Shown here: positions 42,393-51,029 of the stretch, piece by piece
Position numbering within the stretch: the first letter of the stretch is position 1
Layout of the letters: the number at the start of each line of letters is the position of its first letter
The notes under the pieces: generated by a model
Databases searched by the model: none
The model's input: the letters and a program-made list of their open reading frames with translations, nothing else
What the model was told of the DNA's origin: nothing
Source of the DNA: Yinghuangia soli
Lineage (GTDB): Bacteria; Actinomycetota; Actinomycetes; Streptomycetales; Streptomycetaceae
Assembly: GCF_021502675.1 (NCBI RefSeq)
Contig: NZ_JAKFHA010000003.1
Coordinates: 280,103-344,102 of the forward strand
Reading direction: 5' to 3'
DNA length: 64,000 nt
Program-made: the position numbers and the translations under genes

Positions 42393-42965
42393 ATGCGACG
42401 CGTCCTGAACCGTGTCCTCCTCGCCCTCGTCGGTCTGCTCATGCTGGTGGGCGGCTCGGCCGCGGCAGCCCGTTCCCGCGGCGGGTTCCACGGCCGGCTC
42501 GGCGATGCGCTGGGCACCGCGCACAAGCCGCTGATCACCCCGAGCCAGACCGAGCGCCTCACCGAGCACGGCTGGTGGTGGTGGGTCGCGTTCGGGCTGC
42601 CGGGGGTCGTGCTGGCGGTGTGCGTGGGATGGTTCCTCGCGCAGTCCCGCCGACGCCTCGTGAAGGCGCTGCGCGTCGCCGACGCCGTCACCGTCGACGG
42701 GCATGCGTTGGCGCACGCCGTCGAGGACGACGTGCGGCGGATCCCCGACGTGATCTCGGCGCAGGCCCGGCTCGTGCGCCGACGGCACGGCCCGCAGCTG
42801 AAGCTCGCGGTGCGCGCCGAGGCCGGCGCGCACCCGTATGCCGTCCTCCGGGCGGTCCGCGACGAGGCCGTCGAGCACGGCCGCACCAGTGTCGGACTCG
42901 AACGCCTGCCTGTCGACGTCGAGTTCCGCACCGTCCGCGGCCTGCCGCGTCGACACCTCCACTAG
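42393..42965 (+). CDS. amaP: AmaP-like alkaline shock membrane anchor
   Basis: A 190-residue protein with TM helix 1 (LLALVGLLMLVGGSAAAARS), an extracytoplasmic loop, TM helix 2 (WWWVAFGLPGVVLAVCVGWF) and a C-terminal Asp23-like cytosolic domain (AHAVEDDVRRIPDVISAQAR, LKLAVRAEAGAHPYAVLRAV). AmaP tethers Asp23 to the membrane in staphylococci; the actinobacterial form is inferred to do the same. It lies 19 bases after DUF6286 and ends the operon. Confidence 0.8.
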   Translation: MRRVLNRVLLALVGLLMLVGGSAAAARSRGGFHGRLGDALGTAHKPLITPSQTERLTEHGWWWWVAFGLPGVVLAVCVGWFLAQSRRRLVKALRVADAVTVDGHALAHAVEDDVRRIPDVISAQARLVRRRHGPQLKLAVRAEAGAHPYAVLRAVRDEAVEHGRTSVGLERLPVDVEFRTVRGLPRRHLH

Positions 42966-43092
42966 CCTCCGCGGTCGGCAACCCCAGGCCGGCGACGGGT
43001 ACCGAAATCCACCGAACGGACGCGTGAGGTTCGCGCGCCGGAGGTGTCCAAGCACACACAAGTCCGGTCCCGCCACCCCGAGGAATCCCCCG

Positions 43093-43668
43093 ATGCCCGC
43101 GCGCCCCCGTCCCGAGACCACCCGCGACCACCGCCACCTGCCCGCTCCGGACCACCGGCCGTTCACGGCCTGCCGCGTCCACATGACCGCCCGGACGCTC
43201 GTCCTCGTTCCGGACGGCGACATCACCATCACCGCGGACCGCTGCCTGCGCGCGGCAGCGTCCGAGATCCGCACCGGAGTGGCACACGTGCAGCTCGACC
43301 TCACCCGCGTCCCCTGGATGGACGACTACGGCCCCCACTTCCTCGACCACTTGGCGCAGCGCTGCAGCGCCGTCGGAGCGACCCTGGAGATCAGCGGCCT
43401 CGGCGAAGGCCTCGAACCTCCCGCTGCTCCAAGGGAGTTCGCGGCCATCACGATGGTCCGGGACGACGCTGCCCGGGCACATCCTCACCGTCCACGGCCC
43501 GCATCGGCCTCCGCGCAGCCCCAGGGCGCGCCCCGGTCGGCCTCGGCAACTGCGGTGAGCAGTCCCGCCGGGTCATGCCTCCGACGAGTCATGGCTCCGC
43601 ATCCTTCGTCCTGCACGCATGCCGTCGTGTCCGCCGACCGGCCGGGGACAGCGTCGGTGCCGGCCTGA
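43093..43668 (+). CDS. STAS-domain protein without a usual phosphosite
   Basis: A 191-residue frame. Residues ~25-115 form a STAS domain: CRVHMTARTLVLVPDGDITI, VAHVQLDLTRVPWMDDYGPH, RCSAVGATLEISGLGEGL. Where RsbV-like proteins have D-S/T-G-L it has M-D-D-Y-G-P, so regulation by Ser/Thr phosphorylation is unlikely; the Asp pair could mimic a phosphorylated state. The last ~70 residues are low-complexity Ala/Ser/Pro/Arg sequence and may follow a late frameshift. It is 127 bases downstream of the AmaP gene. Confidence 0.62.
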   Translation: MPARPRPETTRDHRHLPAPDHRPFTACRVHMTARTLVLVPDGDITITADRCLRAAASEIRTGVAHVQLDLTRVPWMDDYGPHFLDHLAQRCSAVGATLEISGLGEGLEPPAAPREFAAITMVRDDAARAHPHRPRPASASAQPQGAPRSASATAVSSPAGSCLRRVMAPHPSSCTHAVVSADRPGTASVPA

Positions 43669-43951
43669 TCGAAAACCGGGCGCGGCTTCACAGGGTGAGG
43701 GCGGCAGACAGCCGCAGCCAAGCGCAACGAGGGCGGCCGGCGGCTCGCCGGCCCGTTGCCGGACCACCCCCGCCGGATCCCGGTCGGTGAAGGCGAGGGT
43801 CCCTGGCGCCCGGGACTGCGGGAGCGGAACCGTACCCGGTACGGGGCCGCGCGGGGACGCACCCCGAGTCGCGACCACCGGGGCGGACCCGGGGCGTCGA
43901 CGGGCGCGCCGGTCTTCCCGAGCGACGCGCGGGGCTGTGCCTGGGGGGAAC

Positions 43952-45271
43952 ATGATCGGGATGACGGGGCAGGCGGCGTCTCCGCCGAGCCGCCGAGGGG
44001 TGCTGCGCCTGGCCGCCGCGCTGACGGGCGGGGCGGTGCTCGGGGCGACCGGGTGCGGTACGGGCGGCAGCGCAGGCGTACCGCGCCGCGCGCCGCTGTG
44101 GACGTTCCGAGCCGAGGACAACGAGTGGATCCAGGGCCGTCCGGCCGTGGGGTCAGGGCAGTTGTACGTGACCACGGACGCGGACCGGAGACCCGGCGGT
44201 TCGGCGTACGGCATCGACGCGGCGACCGGCCAGGTCCGATGGCGCTTCCGGTGCGGGGGCGAGACTTGCGCACCGGCGCTGGTCGGTGACGTGGTGGTGT
44301 TCGGCTCGGGCAGCGAGAACAGCCGGGGCACCTGGTACGGCCTGGACGCGGCGACCGGGTCGGAGCGGTGGCGTGTGCCGGACCTGGGGAGCGACTGGAC
44401 CCTGCCGACAGTGGTGTCCGACGGCGTCGTCTACGTCAACTCGTCGCCGCGGCAGGGGTCAGGGATGTTGGTCGCGATACGGGCGTCCGACGGGCAGCGC
44501 CTGTGGTCGTTCCCGACGCCCTCGCCGTCGATGCTGGTGTCGGTGGCCGGTGAGGTGGTGCACGCGGTCGACCCGGACGGCAACGCCGTCGGCCTCGACA
44601 CCCGCACCGGCCGCCCGCGGTGGACCGGGCCGTTGAGGGCGTACAGGTTCGGGCCCGCCGTACCGGCAGGTGAGCTGGCGTACGTCCTCACCCAGGACGC
44701 CGACTGGAACCTGGGCGTGGCCGCCTACCACCCGAGCGACGGAACGGTCCGCTGGCAGACCGGCCCCGAATTGCGCGCCAACGCTCTCATCAGCGTGGCC
44801 GACGGCGCGGTGTACTACAGCACCGCGTCAGGCGGCGCCGGGTGCCTGGACGCCGCGACCGGCAGCCACCGCTGGTTCACCCCGCTGCCCAGGCCGGACG
44901 GCTCGAACTACATGATCACCCCGGTCGGCGACCACCTCTACGTGGCCTTCCCGCGCGGGAGTTCGGTGCTGCACGCACTGGACCGCGCCACCGGCGCACC
45001 CCGCTGGGAGACCAAGGTCTACAAGGCGAACCCGGACCGCTTGGAGCACGCCGGCACCGAGTGGGTGGCCGGCGGTCCGGACGGCAACCTCCTCGGCCGC
45101 GACCAGGACCGCTTCGTCGGCCGGGACCCGGCAACCGGCAGCATCCGCTGGACGGTAGGCGGCGTGCGGGTGCAGGGCGGTGCGGTGGTGACAGCCGGAA
45201 CCACCGCCTACCCCACCCACTTGGGCGAGTTGTACGCGGTCGACATCGGCCCCCTCCCGCCCGACGCCTGA
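43952..45271 (+). CDS. PQQ-binding-like beta-propeller lipoprotein
   Basis: A 439-residue exported protein. The signal has twin arginines (SRRGVLRLAAALTGGAVLGA) and a lipobox LGATGC, so Tat- or Sec-dependent export and lipid anchoring are expected. The mature part is a seven/eight-bladed propeller with repeated AxDGxxxW-type blade motifs: GIDAATGQVRWRF, GLDAATGSERWRV, AIRASDGQRLWSF, GLDTRTGRPRWTG, ALDRATGAPRWET, GRDPATGSIRWTV. Such domains may be scaffolds as well as PQQ enzymes; no dehydrogenase cofactor motif is evident. ATG 43952 follows GGGGGGAA. Confidence 0.85.
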   Translation: MIGMTGQAASPPSRRGVLRLAAALTGGAVLGATGCGTGGSAGVPRRAPLWTFRAEDNEWIQGRPAVGSGQLYVTTDADRRPGGSAYGIDAATGQVRWRFRCGGETCAPALVGDVVVFGSGSENSRGTWYGLDAATGSERWRVPDLGSDWTLPTVVSDGVVYVNSSPRQGSGMLVAIRASDGQRLWSFPTPSPSMLVSVAGEVVHAVDPDGNAVGLDTRTGRPRWTGPLRAYRFGPAVPAGELAYVLTQDADWNLGVAAYHPSDGTVRWQTGPELRANALISVADGAVYYSTASGGAGCLDAATGSHRWFTPLPRPDGSNYMITPVGDHLYVAFPRGSSVLHALDRATGAPRWETKVYKANPDRLEHAGTEWVAGGPDGNLLGRDQDRFVGRDPATGSIRWTVGGVRVQGGAVVTAGTTAYPTHLGELYAVDIGPLPPDA

Positions 45272-45392
45272 GCTGCCCGCCCGCGGCAGCCCTGGCGGGG
45301 CTGTCGCGACTCGCAAACCCGCTGACCGGCAAGGCAATGCCGACCGCGGACCGGCGCCGGCACCGCCGCCACCGCCCTCTCCGCCGCGCCCA

Positions 45393-45429
45393 CCTGCCAC
45401 GCGCGTTCCTGACGTCGGCACGTGGCAGG
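45393..45429. terminator. 9-bp hairpin between convergent genes
   Basis: CCTGCCACG and CGTGGCAGG pair perfectly around 19 bases. It lies between the ends of the propeller gene (+) and the VOC gene (-). Confidence 0.4.
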
Positions 45430-45456
45430 CGGACGAAGGCCGGCGGCACCTGCCGG

Positions 45457-45879
45457 TCAGCCCCCGTAGGGGACGGCCACGTCCAGGACCCAGGTCACTC
45501 CGAACCGGTCGGTGACCATGCCGTACAGCGGAGCCCACGCAGCAGGCCGGAGGGGCTGCCGCACGGTCGAACCGGGGGCCAGCTTCTCCCACAGGGCACT
45601 GATCTCGTCGGCGTCGGTGCCCCGCACGGAGACGAAGAACGGGTCGTGGCCCTGGCTCCAGGGCAGGTGGGAGGGCGCGTCGTAGGCCATCACATGGAAG
45701 CCGTTGTCGCCGGTGACCTCGCCCCACATCACCCAGTCGGCCTCGGTCTCGTCGGCGATGTTCCCGGCGTCCTTGTAGGTCACGGCGACGACGCGTCCGC
45801 CGAAGACGGACTGGTAGAAGTCCAGTGCCTCGCGCGCGACACCTCGGAAGTTGAGATGGGTGGTGGTCGTGACGGACAT
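45457..45879 (-). CDS. VOC superfamily protein (PhnB/YjdN-like)
   Basis: A 140-residue protein with paired beta-alpha-beta modules: THLNFRGVAREALDFYQSVF, GGRVVAVTYKDAGNIADETE, FFVSVRGTDADEISALWEKL, and C-terminal YGMVTDRFGVTWVLDV, the PhnB-like ending (GxxxDxFGVxWxL). Some relatives are 3-demethylubiquinone-like methyltransferase-fold or resistance proteins; function is unassigned. AAGGAG precedes ATG 45879. It is divergent from the WYL regulator at 46083, a pairing common in actinobacteria. Confidence 0.88.
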   Translation of the reverse strand: MSVTTTTHLNFRGVAREALDFYQSVFGGRVVAVTYKDAGNIADETEADWVMWGEVTGDNGFHVMAYDAPSHLPWSQGHDPFFVSVRGTDADEISALWEKLAPGSTVRQPLRPAAWAPLYGMVTDRFGVTWVLDVAVPYGG

Positions 45880-46082
45880 GGCTTGCTCCTTCGGTTCAGC
45901 TCGGCTTGGCCCGGCTCCGCTTGGCCCGGCTCGGCTCGGCGTGGCGAACGGGCGCCGCCTGCCTCCCGCGTCCGCAATTCGGCGGCCGCGGCCGGGGGTA
46001 TCGGCGCCCCGACTGGCTCACGACCCACAGTCGCAGCAGTAGCGGACAGCATCGGTCCGCTACCTCGGGCAGAATCCGAAGC

Positions 46083-47072
46083 ATGCGAAAGACGTCCTCG
46101 CGGTTGCTCACCTTGCTCTCGCTGCTCCAGACCCCGCGCGACTGGTCCGGGAGCGAGTTGGCCCAGCGCCTCGACGTCACCGCGCGCACCGTACGCCGCG
46201 ATGTCGACCGGCTGCGGGAACTCGGCTATCCCATCAGGGCGTTGAAAGGGCCTGCGGGCGGCTACCGGCTGGCTGCGGGCACGCACCTGCCGCCCCTGCT
46301 GTTCGACGACGCGCAGGCCATCGCCCTGACCGTCGCCTTGCAGACCGCAGCCTCCGAAGGCACCCCACTGGCCGACGACGCCGCGCGCACCCTGGCCACC
46401 CTTCGCCAGGTCCTGCCTCCGCGCCTGCGCCAACGCGTCGACCTCGTGCAGGCCACCGCGGTCCGGCCGTCGGACTCCGGCGCCCAGGCCCCGGTCGACG
46501 GCCAGACACTCGCGGACATCAGCCGTGCTGTCCGCGCCGGGGAGGAACTGCGCTTCGACTACGTCCAGGACCCAGGTGCCCTGACCGGGCAGCCCCGCCG
46601 GGTCGAGCCGCACCACCTGGTCATCTGGCACGGCCGCTGGTACCTCGTCGCCTGGGACCTCGACCGCGCGGACTGGCGGACGTTCCGCGCCGACCGGATC
46701 CGCCCCCGCACACCCGCCGGCCCCCGGTTCACCCCCCGTGCCCTCCCCGGAGGCGACGTCTCCGACTTCGTCACCGGCCGATTCCGCGGCACCGACGGCA
46801 CCACCACCGCATGGCCCTGCCGCGGCGAGGTCATCCTCCGCCGCCCGGCCGCCGAAGTCGCCGCATTCGCAGGCGACGCAGTCGTCGAACCCGTCGCCGC
46901 CGACCGCTGCCGACTCACCCTCGGATCCTGGTCCTGGACCGGACTCGCTGCCGCCATCGCCCGCTTCGACGCCGACATCGAAGCGGTCACCCCACCGGAA
47001 CTGGCCGCCGCCTTCGCCCGAATCGCCACCCGCTTCGCCACAGCAGCAGAAGGCGGCACCGGCCGCCCCTGA
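46083..47072 (+). CDS. HTH-WYL transcriptional regulator
   Basis: A 329-residue regulator: an HTH_11-type winged helix (RLLTLLSLLQTPRDWSGSEL, VTARTVRRDVDRLRELGYPI), then a WYL domain at ~145-215 (VEPHHLVIWHGRWYLVAWDL, DWRTFRADRIRPRTP) and the C-terminal WCX extension. WYL domains bind nucleic acid or other ligands and switch the regulator. The likely target is the divergent VOC gene through the ~200-base spacer, which contains a GGCTCGGCTTGGCCC-like imperfect repeat. ATG 46083 is the family start. Confidence 0.88.
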   Translation: MRKTSSRLLTLLSLLQTPRDWSGSELAQRLDVTARTVRRDVDRLRELGYPIRALKGPAGGYRLAAGTHLPPLLFDDAQAIALTVALQTAASEGTPLADDAARTLATLRQVLPPRLRQRVDLVQATAVRPSDSGAQAPVDGQTLADISRAVRAGEELRFDYVQDPGALTGQPRRVEPHHLVIWHGRWYLVAWDLDRADWRTFRADRIRPRTPAGPRFTPRALPGGDVSDFVTGRFRGTDGTTTAWPCRGEVILRRPAAEVAAFAGDAVVEPVAADRCRLTLGSWSWTGLAAAIARFDADIEAVTPPELAAAFARIATRFATAAEGGTGRP

Positions 47073-47151
47073 CCGGGCGCGCGGCGATGGACCAGCCGGC
47101 CATGGCAGGCGCGAGCATCACCATGCCGCCGGAATCACCGACCGCCGTACC

Positions 47152-47880
47152 CTAGCGGCGGGCGCGGCGGCGGGTGTGGGTCACCTTGACGGGGTCGATG
47201 TCCGGGTGTGACCAGCTGTGGGCCAGTTCGAGGCTCGGGGCGCGGCCGGCGGCGACGTGGCGCAGCGCGTACGACGCTGCGCGTTCGGTGTCGTGGGCGG
47301 CGATCGCCGTGTACAGCTCTTCGTGCTCGGCGCACTGCTCGCCGGGGTCGCGGTCGGCGGTCAGGCGGAACAGCCACTGCAGCCGGGCGTCCAGCGGTCG
47401 CATGAGAGAGGTGAGCAGCGGGCTGTCGGCGAGGTCGACGATGGCCGCGTGGAAGGCCGCGTTGGCGGCCGCGATCGCGGGGCGGTCGCCGCGCGCGGTG
47501 GCCGCGCGGGCGTCGTCGAGGCGTGCGCCGAGGCGCGCCAGTCCGGCGTCGTCGGCGCGTTCGGCGGCGAGCCGGGCGGCCAGCACTTCGAGGCTCTCGC
47601 GGACGTCGAAGAGGTCGCGTACGTCCGCCGGCGTGAACGGCGAGACCAGTGCGCCTCGTTGCGGGACGAGCACCACCAGCCCCTCGGCCTCGAGGCGGCG
47701 CAGCGCCTCGCGCAGGGGAATGCGCGACACCTCCATCTCGGCGGCCAGGTCGCGTTCCACGAGCCTTTGGCCGGGCTGGAGTTCCACGTCCACGATGCGC
47801 TGCCGCAGGATACGGTACGCGCGGTCGCGCAGCGACTCGCGCGCTGCCCCGGACGCGTCGTCCGCCCCGTCCGCCGCCAC
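47152..47880 (-). CDS. GntR/FadR-subfamily (FCD) regulator
   Basis: A 242-residue regulator. The winged HTH is at ~15-80 (DRAYRILRQRIVDVELQPGQ, VSRIPLREALRRLEAEGLVV), and an FCD all-helical sensor domain follows (LFDVRESLEVLAARLAAERA, NAAFHAAIVDLADSPLLTSL, EHEELYTAIAAHDTERAASY) with the metal/ligand histidines in NAAFHAA and EHEEL. GTG 47880 has GGTGAGG 8 bases upstream; the open frame to 48093 is unlike the family. It is divergent from the BMP transporter operon, and a palindrome between them is a plausible operator. Confidence 0.88.
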   Translation of the reverse strand: MAADGADDASGAARESLRDRAYRILRQRIVDVELQPGQRLVERDLAAEMEVSRIPLREALRRLEAEGLVVLVPQRGALVSPFTPADVRDLFDVRESLEVLAARLAAERADDAGLARLGARLDDARAATARGDRPAIAAANAAFHAAIVDLADSPLLTSLMRPLDARLQWLFRLTADRDPGEQCAEHEELYTAIAAHDTERAASYALRHVAAGRAPSLELAHSWSHPDIDPVKVTHTRRRARR

Positions 47881-48151
47881 TGGCACCGCCTCACCGCTCC
47901 GGGCGCGGCCGACCGCCGCACTGTCGCAACTCCACCCGAGCCCCCGTGGGTCCGGCGCCGACCACCTTATGCCGCGGACTCCGCAACCGGCGCGAGGCGC
48001 AGGCGAGGCACAGACGAGGGTCACATGCCCGCTGCGGCCCCCGGTGCCGCGGCCGCACCTGGCGGGCGACGCGTCTGCGCGCCACGCCATCACCGGCTTA
48101 CCTGCGCGAAACCCGCCCGGAACACAACGCCCGGAGACTGATGCCCCAATA

Positions 48152-48163
48152 GCGGTATACCAC
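48152..48163. promoter_or_regulatory. candidate GntR operator
   Basis: GCGGTATACCAC contains the perfect palindrome GGTATACC; with one mismatch the whole 12-mer is GTGGTATACCAC-like. It matches the T-x-GTATAC-x-A type recognised by FCD-class GntR regulators. It lies between the divergent GntR gene and the BMP gene, 48 bases before the latter. Confidence 0.6.
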
Positions 48164-48210
48164 TAACGCGACCGGCCGCATCCGGTCGTGACATCCCAGG
48201 AGTCGCCACC

Positions 48211-49263
48211 ATGAGCAACCTCCGCACGGACCGCCGCCGCAGAACCGCCGTACCTGCCGCCGCTTCGGCCGGCCTCGCCGTGGCACTGCTCGCCCTCACC
48301 GCGTGCGGCGGCAGCACCGACGGCACCGCACCGGCGGCCGGCGCCGGGCCCTCGGGCGCCCCCGGCGGCGCGAAGCTCAAGGTCGGCGTGATGTTCCCCG
48401 GCTCGATCTCGGACAACGGGTTCATGGAGTCCGCGTACCTCGGCCTCCAGCGGCTCAAGGCCACGCTCGGCGACCGCGTCGAGTTCGCGCACGTCGAGCA
48501 GGTCGCCAAGGCCGACTACCAGCAGGCCCTGGTCCGGTTCGCGCAGGACGCACAACTTGTCATCTCACTCGGCGGCCAGACCGACGCCGACGTACGCAAG
48601 GTCGCCCCGCAGTTCCCGAAGGTCAAGTTCGTCGAGATCGGCGGGCCCGCGGACGCCGCGCCGCTCGCCAATCTGGCGCTGTACGACCCGCAGCAGGCCG
48701 AGGCCGAGTTCCTGTCCGGCGTCGTCGCCGCGAGCCTGTCCAAGACCGGCACGGTCGGCTTCGTCGGCGGCGTCGAACTGCCCGCGATCGTCAACGCGGG
48801 CAAGTCGTTCGAAGCGGGCGCGAAGTACGCGCGGCCCGACGTCAAGGTCCTCAAGCCCGCGTACGTCGGCGACTTCAACGACGTCGCCAAGGCCAAGCAG
48901 GCCGCCGCCGCGGGGTACAGCGCGGGCGCCGACGTCCTGGGCCAGATCGTCAACCTCGGCAAGAAGGGCATGGCCCAGGCCGCGGCCGACGCCTCGGCCT
49001 CGTTCGTCGGCGGCCCCATCCCCAAGGACTGCGGCAGCGAACCGGGCGTGGTCGGCTACGTCAAGACCGACATCGGCGCCGAAGTCTCGTACGCAGTCGA
49101 ACAGGTCCTCGCCGGAACCTGGAAGGCCGAGCAGGTCAGGTTCGGGCTGACCGCCCCGCACACCGCGTCCGACTTCATCCTGTGCGACCCGAGCCCGGCT
49201 GCGGCCGCCAAACTCGCCGAGGCCAAGCAGGCCATCGCCGCGGGCACCGTCAAGGCCGGGTGA
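48211..49263 (+). CDS. BMP-family substrate-binding lipoprotein of an ABC importer
   Basis: A 350-residue PnrA/Med-type periplasmic-binding-fold lipoprotein. After basic residues, a hydrophobic signal ends LLALTACGG (lipobox). The mature protein shows KLKVGVMFPGSISDNGFMES, VSLGGQ-like switch region (LVISLGGQTDADVRKVAPQF), GVVAASLSKTGTVGFVGGVE and GADVLGQIVNLGKKGMAQAA. Family members bind nucleosides or related ligands; the ligand here is unknown. It overlaps the ATPase gene by 4 bases. Confidence 0.88.
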   Translation: MSNLRTDRRRRTAVPAAASAGLAVALLALTACGGSTDGTAPAAGAGPSGAPGGAKLKVGVMFPGSISDNGFMESAYLGLQRLKATLGDRVEFAHVEQVAKADYQQALVRFAQDAQLVISLGGQTDADVRKVAPQFPKVKFVEIGGPADAAPLANLALYDPQQAEAEFLSGVVAASLSKTGTVGFVGGVELPAIVNAGKSFEAGAKYARPDVKVLKPAYVGDFNDVAKAKQAAAAGYSAGADVLGQIVNLGKKGMAQAAADASASFVGGPIPKDCGSEPGVVGYVKTDIGAEVSYAVEQVLAGTWKAEQVRFGLTAPHTASDFILCDPSPAAAAKLAEAKQAIAAGTVKAG

Positions 49264-51029
49264 GCGCCGTGCCCAGCCTGACCTGGCGCGCGCCCCGCGC
49301 CCGCCCCGCCCCGGAGCCTTTCCGGGGCGGGGCTGCCCCGGACGAGGCGAGATCGTCCGGCGCGGACCGCGCAGACGCCACCGTCACCCTCGAACTCGAA
49401 GGCCTCACCAAGGCGTTCGGGGCCACCCCGGCCCTCGACGCGGCCTCCTTGCGAGTCCGCGCGGGCACCGTGCACTGCGTCCTCGGGGAGAACGGGGCAG
49501 GCAAATCGACGCTGTGCAACCTCGTGTTCGGCGCCCACTCCCCCGATGCGGGGACGATGCGGCTGTACGGCGAGCCGTACGCCCCGCAGCGTCCCGCCGA
49601 CGCACTCGCCGCCGGAGTCGCCATGGTGCATCAGCACTTCAGCCTGGTGCCCACCATGACCGTCGCGGAGAACCTGCTGCTCGGCACGGGCCTGCGCCTG
49701 CGCCCGCCGCGCCGCGAACTGCTCGGCGAACTGGACGCGGTGGCCGACACGTACGGCCTGAGCCTCGACCCCGACGCCCGCGTCGACGCGCTGCCCGTCG
49801 GCATCCGCCAACAGGTCGAGATCGTCAAGTGCCTGCTGCGCAAACCGCGTCTGCTTCTGCTGGACGAGCCGACCGGCGTGCTCGACCCCGCGCAGATCGA
49901 GTCGCTCATGGCCACCTGCCGCCGTATCGCCGAGGCCGGCCACGCAGTCGTACTGGTCACCCACAAGCTCGCCGAGGTCGCGCGGGCCGGCGACGAGGCG
50001 ACCGTGCTGCGCGGCGGCCGGGTGGTCGGCGGCGGTCCGCTGGCCGGCATCGCGCAGAGCGACCTCGTCGCGATGATGGTCGGGCGCCGGGTCGCGGAGC
50101 TCGACCCGCTGCTCGCCGCGGGACTCGGTCTTGAGGGTGCCAGGCCCGAAGGCGTCGGGCCCGAAGGCTCCGGGGCCGACGAAAGCGCCGTGGACGCCGC
50201 GCCCGACGGCGGCGGGCCGCCCGCGCCAGGCGCAACCGTCCCGGCGGCGGCCGCCGCAACATCGGCGGGCGCGCCGCGCGCTGCGGCCCTCGCCGTACGC
50301 GGCCTCACCGTCCGACGCCCTGACGGCACCACGGCCCTGGACGCGGTCTCGCTCACCGTCGCGCGCGGCGAAATCCTGGGTGTGGCGGGCGTCGAGGGCA
50401 ACGGCCAGTCCGAACTGGGCGCCGTGCTCGCCGGATCCCTGCGGGCCCGGTCCGGATCGGTCGAACTCGACGGGCACGACATCACCGCGGCGCCGCCCGC
50501 CCGGCGCACCCGCCTCGGCCTCGGCGTCGTCCCGGAAGACCGCCTGCACGAAGGCTGCATCGGCGAACTCTCGGTCGCCGAGAACCTCTTCCTTGCCCGA
50601 CTTGCCGACTTCCGGCGGTACGGCCTCCTCGACCGGCGCGCGCTGAACCGCGCAGCGGACGAGGTCGTCGCCGCCCACGCGATCCGCACCGAAGACAGCC
50701 GGGCCCCGATGCGCACGCTATCCGGCGGCAACCAGCAAAAGGTGGTGCTGGCCCGCGAGTTGGCCCTGGACCCGCTGGTCTGCCTGGTCGCCTCGCAGCC
50801 GACCCGCGGCCTGGACATCGGCGCGGTCGGCGCCGTGGTCACGCGGCTGCGCGACGCCGCGGCACGCGGCTGCGGCATCCTCCTGATCTCCAGCGAACTC
50901 TCCGAACTCCTGGCCGTCGCCGACCGCATCGTCGTCATGTACCGCGGCCGCGCGCTCGGCCCGGTACGCACCGGCGAACCCGGGGCCCGCGAGCGGCTCG
51001 GCCGCCTGATGACCGGAGCCGACGCATGA
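49260..51029 (+). CDS. ABC importer ATPase with two nucleotide-binding domains
   Basis: A 589-residue sugar/nucleoside-type (RbsA/YufO-like) tandem ATPase. NBD1 has Walker A GENGAGKST, MVHQHFSLVPTMTVAENLLL, and Walker B LLLLDEPTGVLDP. A ~60-residue Ala/Gly/Pro linker follows. NBD2 has the degenerate Walker A GVEGNGQSEL, signature LSGGNQQKVVLARELALDP and ASQPTRGLD, as usual for this subgroup. GTG 49260 lies in a GTGA overlap with the BMP stop; a GTG three codons on is an alternative. Confidence 0.9.
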   Translation: MSAVPSLTWRAPRARPAPEPFRGGAAPDEARSSGADRADATVTLELEGLTKAFGATPALDAASLRVRAGTVHCVLGENGAGKSTLCNLVFGAHSPDAGTMRLYGEPYAPQRPADALAAGVAMVHQHFSLVPTMTVAENLLLGTGLRLRPPRRELLGELDAVADTYGLSLDPDARVDALPVGIRQQVEIVKCLLRKPRLLLLDEPTGVLDPAQIESLMATCRRIAEAGHAVVLVTHKLAEVARAGDEATVLRGGRVVGGGPLAGIAQSDLVAMMVGRRVAELDPLLAAGLGLEGARPEGVGPEGSGADESAVDAAPDGGGPPAPGATVPAAAAATSAGAPRAAALAVRGLTVRRPDGTTALDAVSLTVARGEILGVAGVEGNGQSELGAVLAGSLRARSGSVELDGHDITAAPPARRTRLGLGVVPEDRLHEGCIGELSVAENLFLARLADFRRYGLLDRRALNRAADEVVAAHAIRTEDSRAPMRTLSGGNQQKVVLARELALDPLVCLVASQPTRGLDIGAVGAVVTRLRDAAARGCGILLISSELSELLAVADRIVVMYRGRALGPVRTGEPGARERLGRLMTGADA

